Below, in pieces: positions 55,016 to 64,000 of a stretch of 64,000 nucleotides of DNA (the first letter of the stretch is position 1; every line of letters starts with the position of its first letter). The position numbers and the translations under genes are program-made. The DNA comes from Jaltomata sinuosa. Lineage: Eukaryota > Streptophyta > Magnoliopsida > Solanales > Solanaceae. The stretch covers positions 390,813 to 454,812 of the forward strand of contig QJPP01000665.1 in assembly GCA_003996215.1 (NCBI GenBank). The letters run 5' to 3'. The notes under the pieces were generated by a model. The model was given only the letters and a program-made list of their open reading frames with translations, was not told the origin of the DNA and did no database searches.

Positions 55016-56467
55016 CGTCCTACTCCTCAAGATGTTTTGATAGAAGAACTTTTGCTTTCTAGGACATCTAATTTGTCAGATCTCGGAGAATTAAGTACTA
55101 AAAGTACTAGACTTTTAGCATATTTCTCCTATTGACCCAATTTGTGGTCCAGCACGAAATCGCGCTGCTTCTTTACACACTATTGAATCTGATTATAATT
55201 CAAAAGTGGAAAAGGTTAAAATTGACCCCCGGACTAATATTGTTCAGATTGATGACGTCAAGGATGATAGTTCTGATAAGGACTTCCCTACTGCTTCTGA
55301 TATGGAGTTCAATCTAAATGATATTTAATGATTCCACACCAATTAGATTTTAGTCCAGGTTCCCTGGCAAGAAAACTAATTCAAAAAGAATTTTTTGAAG
55401 TAAAGTGGAACAAGTTTAAAACTTGGTTTTTTGAATCTTATAGTAAAGATGATATGAATAATATTTCTCAAGAATTCTACGAAGCTTGTGCCCTGCATAA
55501 TCAAATTATGCACTTCGTCCCTTGGTTTATAACCACCTATTTGCCTTTATATGTAAATACTATTGAGAGGACTTATCGCGATGGAAATGGTAATCTTACT
55601 ACAACCGTTTACCCTCCACAGTCCGCTTTTGTTTTGCCTAACAATACGGGTATTACATTCAGTGCTTTTCAAAAATTAATTGACGAAGAAATTGCTTCAG
55701 TAAGTATTTCTGAGATTAATAAGCTCGTTTCTCAAAATAATTATTTAGGTTTGTATGTCAAAATTTTGGGAGAACATATTAGCTCTCTTGATAAAAAACT
55801 TGATGAGCTAACCATTTTACTAAAAGGTATTAAAACAGATATAGCTAAAACCAACGTCGCTTCTACTTCTGGAAGTAAAAAAGATGTTGTTCCTACTTTT
55901 ATTCAAAGGCCTACTGAGATTCAGGATTTTAAGTTTAAATCATTAAATGATTTAGAAGAACTTCTTGATAAAAAGTTTTCTGGTTTAAATATAAAACCTA
56001 TTGATTTGTCACAAGAGTTTTCCGAAAAAATGGATCAAACCGGTGACTATAAAAATCATGTTTTAACTGAGCTTAATAAGCTTAAGGGTTACCCTCGAAA
56101 GAATAGTAGCTATGCTACTAAACCAACGATGAATACCTTCTACTATCGTCGTCCTACTCCTCAAGATGTTTTGATAGAAGAACGAGATTGGAATCAGACA
56201 AATACGTCTTACAGCGGTTCCGAGATTTACGAATGGAACCTTGACGGGTTAACGGATAGACAGTTGACCATCCTTGTTCATAGAATGCTTATGTATGCAA
56301 CTATTTGCAAAAGCATTAAAAATAGTGATAGAGCTATCTGCAAGATGATTGTTGCAGGATTTACAGTTCAGCTTAGAGGTTGATGGGATAACTATTTAAA
56401 AATAGAGGAGAAAGCCTCTATTATTAACGCTATTGCAGAAAATGAAGGTGTTGATAACCTAGGCATG
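55016..56467 (+). pseudogene. fragment of a second pararetrovirus-like movement/coat polyprotein
   Basis: Segment 1 (about 55131-55328) reads '[20 protein letters not shown]' and ends at TAA 55326. Segment 2 (55328-56383), in another frame, is 351 codons. It contains 'ALHNQIMHFVPWFITTYLPL', a 'YPPQSAFVLPN' stretch, 'NNYLGLYVKILGEHISSLDK' and 'IYEWNLDGLTDRQLTILVHR'. After a TGA where relatives have Trp, the frame continues to 56467. This is the capsid-side region of a large caulimovirid-like plant polyprotein family (family memory; the genus is uncertain). It shares no obvious sequence with the copy at 45436-53219. The zinc knuckle and pol parts are missing. Confidence 0.6.
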
Positions 56468-57364
56468 TGTCACGACCCGATTTCTCGGTCATGATGGCAC
56501 CTACAACCCCCCAGTAGGCGAACCAATTCCCGTAGCCCAGGACAGTTAGTAATGGGCTACTATCTAACAAATAAGCGGTTAGAATAGATAACAAGAGTAT
56601 ATATATATATATACATAGGCGGAAACTAAATAAAACCCCAAGACCTGGTATCATAGTATAGAGCCAAAACTACATACATAGAGTGCAAACTATCCAAAAA
56701 AATATATACAGATGTCTCTGAATGGTAATAGAGTACATGAAGCAAAAGATAAACTAAAGCTAAGCTCCGATCGCCAAGAGCTCACCCTCAGTCTGAAGTA
56801 GTCCCCAACAGATCTCCAAGCACGAATCACAGCGATCTAACGGCGATGGCCCACGCTAGGATCTGCACCCAAAGATGCAGGGGTAGGGTGAGCACCAAAT
56901 GCGAAGCATAAGGTACCCAGTAGGTATCATAGGCCGACTGGGCACATATAAGATAAAAGCGTAGTAACAGACAGAATAGAAACAAGCAGTCACAGAAATC
57001 AACGAAAGGTACACAGGAACTAGCCCAGAGGGAAATCAACAGAACCACATGTGAGGCTAGTAAGCAGAATATACACACCATAGGCACAGGTGAGAGTAAG
57101 AAACAACGCACCTGGGGTCCTTGCAACAACAGTGTATACAAAATAAGTTTACGAAATGGACGGTATATCGGTAACCTCAAGTGTAAGAAGAGGGAAAGAG
57201 TAATGATAGGCATGCTCAGAGACATAAATCAAGCTCAACTAATCATATCAATCTCAATCCAGAAACTAACAGTTTAGCAGTAATTAATTTCATTCTTAAC
57301 CGTAACAGGGAATAATTCTGTAAGTAAATAGCAAGAGTCTACCTACAGTCCCACGGCCGCCCAT
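56468..57364 (-). repeat. LTR fragment of the first chromovirus family
   Basis: The plus strand begins TGTCACGACCCGATTTCTCGG, the complement of the LTR end seen at 6694 and 15333, and follows that LTR inward to about its 14395 position. It then stops at the Athila LTR. No primer site is seen at its left edge, so it is a 3' or solo LTR on the minus strand. Bases 56463-56467 (GCATG) are the candidate target duplication. Confidence 0.85.
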
Positions 57365-58694
57365 TGATGTGCCGCCATTTTACGGCACTTTCGACTCCTT
57401 TTAACTAAGAACAATCGTACGTTTTCAAGCAACCGTCGTTGTTTTTGATGTTTTTATGTTATATTTGTAGGAAATGGAGACAAACATGGAAATGGAAGGA
57501 AATACGCAAAAAAGAGCATTCTGGATAAGAGTGACGGTTCAGGTGACGGTCCTTCAAGGGTGTGACGGTCCGTCACCCAAACCGTCACACCAAGGCAGCA
57601 AGTGAGGCAGTCCACTGCCTAAGGGTGACGGTCCAGGCGACGGTCCGTCAACCCTGTGACGGTCCGTCAGCCTGGCCGTCACACTTAGTCAGTCCGCGAT
57701 GCGGAATCCGAGCGTTTTTGGGATTGATTTCCTAGACTCCTATAAATACCCTATGTTAGTTTTATTTTAATTATTCATTCACTATACAATAGTTCTCCCA
57801 ATAGTTTTAGGAGTTTTTGAGCGAGTTTTGAGAGAGGAAACGCGCTACACACGGTTTCCTTCTCCTCAAGCTTGTTCTTGAATCGTTCTTGGGATCTTGG
57901 TTTTTCTTGTTCTTGGATAATTGAAGATTGTTTTCACTATATTGTAAGAATCCATTCTCTTTATTATGAATACAATTCTCTTCTCTTTTCTTTATAGCAT
58001 GATTAACTAAACCTCCCACAACTAGGGTTGTGGGAGCCATGGCAAACGTAGCGATATAGATTCCGGGTAGCGTTGGGTTCAATATATGTATTGTCACGTT
58101 GTTAATCATTCATTATTTAACGTTTTCTAGTGGTTGCAAACATTAGAACATGCCTAGGTTTAAGTTTGCTTGAGTAAAGAGATTAAAACCGGGAAACTTG
58201 ATTAACAACAAGGATTCGAGACTACTAACTCTCGTCTAATGATTAATGCTGTAACTAGATTAATCTACTTGATGTTTAGGATTGAAATCTAAAAAGCACA
58301 TCTTTTCGAGGTCGAGAGAATAGAAAAGGAAATTTGTCTATTTGGTTGAGAAACGTTTAGACGATACCATTACTTCAATCACATCGTGACACGCATATAA
58401 AAAGAACCCGATTAAGCCTAGAATCGACATTGTTACTAACGCCATGGTAAACACTTCCCTAGTTCATTCTCTTATTGATTATCATTCATACATTAATTGT
58501 TCGTTTTGTTTACGCATTGTTTACACAAATCCCCCCTATTTACCGGAAACTATTGACGACTAGTAACATACTTCACTAAAGGCTTAATCTTCCCCATATT
58601 CTCTGTGGGATTCGACCCCAACCTTTGTTGGATTCTATATTTGACTACGACCGCTTACGCTTCTTTAATTAGAGGTGTAGTTTGGGCGTTATCA
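57365..58694 (+). repeat. 5' LTR of the Athila-like element
   Basis: 1330 bp. A perfect hairpin GTGCCG/CGGCAC lies at the very start (57369-57388). A cluster of GTGACGGTCCGTCAC palindromes (57530-57690) lies just upstream of the TATA box TATAAATA (57741-57748). The segment after about 58000 is nearly identical to the second LTR. The ORF at 57807-58109 (-) is not kept as a gene. Confidence 0.92.
57741..57748 (+). promoter_or_regulatory. TATA box of the Athila-like 5' LTR
   Basis: CTATAAATACCCTATGTTAG, repeated at 63228-63235 in the 3' LTR within otherwise diverged surroundings, which supports function. Confidence 0.7.
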
Positions 58695-58699
58695 AAAAG

Positions 58700-58717
58700 T
58701 GGCGCCGTTGCCGGGGA
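58700..58717 (+). other. primer binding site, tRNA-Asp type
   Basis: TGGCGCCGTTGCCGGGGA five bases after the LTR end, the primer site commonly seen in Athila elements. Confidence 0.88.
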
Positions 58718-58820
58718 ATACGGTTGTTAATTAAGTTTGGTGTGTTTATTTGACTCTTAGTCATACTTTCCTGCTTTACGTTTTTTTTTTTGTTGTTTTT
58801 GTTTTTGACAGGGTACACAG

Positions 58821-61310
58821 TTGTGCATGCCAAGTACCCGAAGTTCGGGGGAACAAATTTTACCTTACGACCCCGAGCTTGCTAGAACATTGAGGCGGAG
58901 TATGGCCGCACAACTAGAGGCAGCGAGGATCGCTGCAGAACTGCAGGCCCAACAAAATCTGAATGCTGGTGGTCTGCAGGATGAGATCTCACGGAATGAT
59001 GAGGATCTCGACTTAGATGAAGCTGGCGCTACGGGCGCCATTGTTGTTCCACCGCTACCGCCCGGAGCCAAGTTCAACATCACTAGCACGATGATCCAGT
59101 TGTTGAACTTGAGAGGAGTGTTCTGAGGTGTCGCTGGGGAGGATCCAAACCAGCACCTAATGAATTTCGTGGGCATATGCAAATCGTTTGAACTACCGGG
59201 CGTGAGTCAGACAGCGATCAGGCTCAGGTTGTTTCCGTTGTCTCTGTCTGATGAGGCAGCATTGTGGTTGACAGAGCTGACCCCCGACTCTATCGCAACG
59301 TGGGGAGAGTTGAGAGGAGCTTTCCTAGAAAGGTTCTTTCCTCCCTCTCAGATGATACAGTTGAGGGACGAGATTAGCAACTTTAGGCAGCAACCGTACG
59401 AAGCACTGCACGAGACTTGGTTGCGATTCAAAAAGAAGATAACACAATGCCCAAACCATCAGTTGACCGATAACTTTTTGATGCAGACGTTCTACCGGGC
59501 ACTGAATTCGGCTACCAAGCCAACGTTAGACAACGCAGCAGGTGGTGCATTCATGGGTCTCACCTTTGTTGAGGCCACAACTACTTTGGACAGGCTCACC
59601 AAAACCAACAGGGCCTGGCACACACGAGATTCAGAGGTAGCAGCTAGTACGTATGTAGTTAGTGTGTCAGCTGAGCAGCGCAGGAAAGAGGAGGAGCGCG
59701 ACCAAGACATGGCGCATCTGAAAACGCAGTTGGACCTACTGACCAAGCACTTGTTCTCAGGAGGTATGGAGAAGGTAAAAGCTGTGGGGTCCCAAGGTAG
59801 AGCAGCAGAGTTGGAAACTGAGGAAGCGAATTACTTGGGGGGTGTCCAGGCCAATGGCCAAGGAAACCAAGGTCAGAACTATCAGAGAGACAACCACTAT
59901 GAGAAAACCGACTACAGAGATCGCGACCAAGGAAACTGGAGGAACCACACTGATAAAGGTGGGTTATATGTTCCACCTGGTAATCGGGATAGAGCTAGCA
60001 TTGAGACAGCGACGTCGACATTGGAGAGCATGATGGCAAAGATGCTGCTGAAGGTGGAATCGACCGACTCTGGGGTAAAGGAGATGAGGACTGAGTTATC
60101 AACGTTGAGTCAGGTAGTAGAGTCACATTCCACCGCGATCAAGCAGCTGGAGCAGCAAGTAGGGCAAATCTCGGCATCTCTGAACCAAAGGAAGACAGGT
60201 ACCTTGCCGAGTGACACGACTCATCCGAGGAATGACGCAAGCTGTATGGCGATCACCACAAGAAGCGGAAAAATATTACCGGAATCACATCCGGTAACTC
60301 AGACTCAAGGTGATGCTGCGGATGATGAAGAGGCGGTAGAGGAGGAAACTCCAAAGCCCGCGGAGAAAAGCAAGGAAGCTGAAAAGCCTCCAACTATGAT
60401 GCCTCGGCCACCACCTCCTTTCCCACAGCGTTTGAAGAAGAAAGCTGACGATGGTAAGTTCCTGAACTTCATGACCATGCTGAAGCAGATTTCAATAAAC
60501 ATACCATTTGTGGAAGCACTGGAACAAATGCCCGGTTATGCCAAGTTCATGAAGGACTTGATTACAAAGAAGAGGTCGGTAAGTTTTGAACCGGAAGACA
60601 ATCTCCACCACTGCAGCGCTATTTCCTCTAGATCGTTAGTGGAAAAGAAGGAAGACCCAGGTGCGTTTACTGTTCCCTGCACTGTTGGGAAGCTCAACTT
60701 CGGGAAAGCCTTGTGTGATCTGGGTGCTAGCATCAACTTGATGCCGCTAGCCGTCTATAAACAACTGGGTTTGGGAGCTCCTAAACCAACGTCCATAAGA
60801 GTAATGATGGCTGACCGTTCGGTAAAGCAACCTGTGGGAGTATTGTCTGATGTGCTAGTAAAGATCGGTAAGCTTATCTTCCCAGCTGACTTTGTGATCT
60901 TGGATTGCGAAGTGGATTTCTAAGTTCCCATAATCTTGGGACGACCATTGCTAGCCACAGCAAGAGCATTGGTTGACATGGAAAAAAATGAACTGACCTT
61001 CCGATTAAACAATGAAGTGGTCAAGTTCGATGTGTCCAAATTGATGAAGCAACCAAGTGACATGAGGGTGGTCGCGGTCATCAATGCTATTGAGGAAGGC
61101 CCTGCGGACGCGTATCTTGAGGAGAAGCAGGTAAAGGAAAGCGGTGAAAGGTCAAGAAAAAGAAAACACCGCAAGAGAATCTGCAAAGAAAGAGCAAAGA
61201 AGTTGTCGCGACTAGCGATGGATCCCAAAAAGGAAGCTGGAACGCCACACTCCATCGAGTTCTCTTGTTTTGGAGACCCTGGCGTTCTCCAACATCATTC
61301 CAGAATCTGA
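58821..61310 (+). pseudogene. Athila-like gag-protease polyprotein, two in-frame stops
   Basis: One frame of about 830 codons from ATG 58821 to TGA 61308, broken only by TGA 59124 and TAA 60921. Gag capsid: 'FPLSLSDEAALWLTELTPDS' to 'LRFKKKITQCPNHQLTDNFL' (59160-59600). Then a Gln/Glu-rich charged linker, a Pro-rich stretch near 60400, and an aspartic protease: 'GKALCDLGASINLMPLAVYK' (about 60700-60760) and 'PIILGRPLLATARALVDM' (60927-60980). The active site reads DLGAS. It is the best preserved long coding unit in the window. Confidence 0.9.
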
Positions 61311-62846
61311 GTCATATCGACTTCACAGGTATTCCTTTCTCTCACAGATTTTAGCTTTCATATGGATGCATTGGGGACAATGCATGAGTCTAAGTTGAGG
61401 GTGTGGGGAAACCTGTGAGTCACCACCGAGGGTTTTTGTTGCCGTGTTTCTTTTCCCTCCGGTGTGCTATCTAGTAGAACCGGCATGTTTAGGTTGTTAT
61501 TTTAAATTTTTGTTTTTTTTTTAGTGTCTATAGTGATGAGCATGGCGTTTTTCTTGACTAAAAATGAGGCCCCTTTAAAAATTTTCTGGTTTTGTACTTA
61601 TGTTGAAACGATTGACTGTCTGGATCTTTAGATGTCATTGTGTGAATATGATAGAATGAGTATGCTTAAGCCGAGCGGTTGTTTGATAGTTGGTAGCGAT
61701 ATGGTTTCTTGGTGCTAAGAGTGTGTGAGATTAATTGTTATAAATTCTTACTCTGTGCATGCATCTAGAACTTGCCCGGTCTATTTTGTTAAGTTCGAAG
61801 TTTGGTTGCTTAGGAAAGGATCACAGGCCCTTTTTGTGTGCAGTCCACTTAACCTAAAAGACCGTCCAAATATAAATAATCCCTTGATCCCTGTTTGAGC
61901 CAAATTAACCTTATTCTTTCAATAACCTGTCACCATTCCCGTTTAACTTTCAATCCCTATTTTGGCCCTGGTCCTTCCTTGGACATCGTGCACCTCAACG
62001 CAGGCAATCAGCCTAAGTTGAGGGTGGCTACTATAGAGGTAAACCCTGTTTTGGCCCTGGTCCTTCCTAGGACATCGTGCACCTCAACTCAGGCAATCAG
62101 CCTAAGTTGAGGGTGGCTACTACAGAGGTGAATGATCAGAAAAAGAGGATGGAGAAGATTGGTTTTGAATAGAATGAAAATTCGGGTGTGTGCCTAACAA
62201 AAGAAAGAAAAAAAAGGAGATGAAAAAGATCAAAAAAGTAATAAAAAGAATTGTTAAAATAAAGAGGCCGCACCTGTAGCTAGAAAGAAGGAAATATCAA
62301 GGTGAATAAGGATGGACAACGTTAAGTTATGTGGTAATAAGACGTCGGTAGTTCCAAGGAGGGCTTATTCACTAACCCCTAAATGTATCATACCTGCACC
62401 CGAAGCCTCATTACAAGCCTAAACAAGTCCTGTAGTGATCCTGAGCTGCTTTCTGAAGAACTGAAATAGAATAGTAAGGGCAAGCCTATGGTATCGCATG
62501 TGCATTGTTTGAAATCGTTTGTGAGTGTGAGCGCTTACCTAGTCCCAAATCTTGTGTGTGGGATTTCTTTGTGGTGAGGGCACCAAGATTTCTGTATTGT
62601 CTATTGATTGTTAGGATGGCTGCACGTGTGTATGTAGGATGTTCTATCATATCAGAATGAAATGCTTGGATCCTTGCAAGTTAGTGTTTCATACATTCGT
62701 GTGCTACGAGGGAGCTTGATTTAATTGAATAAGTTTTGAATGACCATGAGTTGCTAGAGACATGAGTTTGTGTTCTTAGTTGAGTCGTCTTATTGTTTTT
62801 ATGTTATGTTGCTTGATGACAAGCGAACGTTTTAAGTTGAGGGTGT
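61311..62846 (+). other. Athila-like 3' non-coding region with an 89-bp duplication
   Basis: No pol domain. Contains two copies of an 89-bp unit (from about 61961 and 62050, TTTGGCCCTGGTCCTTCC) and four exact copies of the 13-mer TAAGTTGAGGGTG (61391, 62014, 62103, 62833). The last of these is the polypurine tract abutting the 3' LTR. Confidence 0.8.
62833..62846 (+). other. polypurine tract before the Athila-like 3' LTR
   Basis: TAAGTTGAGGGTGT ends immediately before TGATGTGCCGCC at 62847. Confidence 0.75.
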
Positions 62847-64000
62847 TGATGTGCCGCCAATTTACGGCACTTTCGACTCCTTTTAACTAAGAACAATCGT
62901 ACGTTTTCAAGCAACCGTCGTCGTTTTTGATGTTTTTATGTTATATTTGTAGGAAATGGAGACAAACATGGAAACGGAAGGAAATACGCGAAAAAGAGAT
63001 TCTGCCTAAGAGTGACGGCCGGAGTGACGGCCCATCACACATGTGACGGTCCGTCACAGTGACCGTCAAGGAGGAGGCAGCCACTGCCTAAGGGTGACGG
63101 TTTCGGCGACGGTCCATCAAGGCAGTGACGGTCCGTCAGCCGGGCCGTCACACCAAAATAGTGGCGCGCCAACGGCTGCCCGCTTTTAGGATTCCTAACC
63201 CGTTTTGGATTTGGTTTCTTTGACTCCTATAAATACCCTATGTTAGGTTTATTTTACATATTACCTTTCCAATAGTTTTTACACACGTTACTAAATAATT
63301 TTAGGAGTTTTAGTCGACTTGGAGAGCAAGAAACACGTTTTCTACTTCTTGAATTCGTGTTCTTGAATCGTTCTTGGGATTTTGTTTTTGTTGTTCTTGT
63401 TCTTGGAATAATTGAAGATTGTTTTCACTCCATTGTAAGGATATCTTTTCTTTATTATGAATATAACTTTCTTCTATTCTTCTACAAGCATGATTAACTA
63501 AACCTCCCACAACTAGGGTTGTGGGAGCCATGGCAAAAGTAGCAATATAGATTCTGGGTAGCGTCGGGTTCAATATATATGTTGTCACGTTGTTAATCAT
63601 TCATTATTAACGTTTTCTAGTGGTTGCAAACATTAGAACATGCCTAGGTTTAATTTGCTTGAGTAAAGAGATTAAAACCGGGAAACTAGATTAACAACAA
63701 GGATTCGAGACTACTAACTCTCGTCTAATGATTAATGCTGTAACTAGATTAATCTACTTGATGTTTAGGATTGAAATCTAAAAAGCACAGCTTTTCGAGG
63801 TCGAGAGAATAGAAAAGGAAATTTGTTTATTTGGTCGAGAGACGTTTAGACGATACCATTGCTTCAATCACATCGTGACACGCATATAAAAAGAAACCGA
63901 TTAAGCCTAGAATCGACATTGTTACTAACGCCATGGTAAACACTTTCCTAGTTCATTCTCCTATTGATTATTTCTCACACATTATTGCTTGTTTTGTTTA
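62847..64000 (+). repeat. 3' LTR of the Athila-like element (leaves the window)
   Basis: Collinear with 57365-58694. The first 150 bp and the part after about 63480 match closely; the palindrome and promoter part (63005-63400) is clearly diverged. About 180 bp are expected beyond the window edge. Confidence 0.92.

Larger units (their letters stand above)
57365..64000 (+). mobile_element. Athila-like Ty3/gypsy element, gag-protease only, 3' LTR incomplete in window
   Basis: 5' LTR 57365-58694 (TGATGTGCCGCC to GGCGTTATCA, inverted ends TGAT/ATCA), tRNA-Asp-type primer site, gag-protease ORF, a long 3' region, and a second LTR from 62847 to beyond the window. No RT, RNase H or integrase lies between the LTRs, so the element depends on relatives for transposition. 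It sits inside the chromovirus LTR at 56468-57364; bases 57360-57364 (CCCAT) are the candidate target duplication. Confidence 0.88.

Overview
The window is eukaryotic, repeat-dense plant DNA. I could not support a single host gene, tRNA or rRNA. Essentially all recognisable sequence is nested LTR retrotransposons, MITEs and endogenous pararetrovirus (Caulimoviridae-like) DNA. A nuclear genome of a dicot, most likely Solanaceae, is suggested by the very large Tat/Ogre and chromovirus LTRs and by a virus copy organised like the solendo/cavemovirus group. The family assignment is inference; the element classes are read from domains, LTR ends, primer sites and target-site duplications (TSDs).

Layout. 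(1) 1-18611: the 3' part of a plus-strand Tat/Ogre-type element (gag remnant, repeat-rich 3' UTR, polypurine tract, about 4.3-kb LTR). Its LTR is split by a complete plus-strand chromovirus at 3277-15333 (about 3.4-kb LTRs, TSD GTTTT, pol decayed by in-frame stops and frameshifts). (2) 18612-36005: a minus-strand Tat/Ogre-like element without recognisable gag-pol. It has a tRNA-Arg-type primer site and an interior made mostly of tandem arrays, several of them rows of stem-loops. It is split by a second, minus-strand chromovirus at 22333-30796 (TSD ATAAG) that has lost the RT core and RNase H. (3) 36006-41952: a decayed minus-strand copia element whose left LTR is cut by element (2). (4) 41953-45435: a Stowaway MITE, a solo LTR of the second chromovirus family (TSD GATTG) and a degenerate MITE. 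(5) 45436-53219: one genome-length, circularly permuted endogenous pararetrovirus of about 7.7 kb between 16-bp direct repeats. It carries a pure 49-unit GAA run, a 97-bp frame-breaking duplication and an altered RT active site. (6) 53220-56467: unassigned AT-rich DNA, then a fragment of a second, different pararetrovirus-like polyprotein. (7) 56468-57364: part of a minus-strand LTR of the first chromovirus family, cut by (8) 57365-64000: an Athila-like element with a tRNA-Asp-type primer site, encoding only gag and protease, whose 3' LTR leaves the window.

Relative order of events from the nesting: copia, then minus Tat/Ogre, then plus Tat/Ogre and minus chromovirus, with the plus chromovirus inside the plus Tat/Ogre LTR. 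In the right part: pararetrovirus fragment, then chromovirus LTR, then Athila. No element here looks autonomous; several (Athila gag-PR, Tat/Ogre without pol) look like passengers of intact relatives elsewhere. The most unusual signal is the recurrence of covarying stem-loop repeats in non-coding parts of these elements, above all the 69-bp double-hairpin array at 19222-19940.
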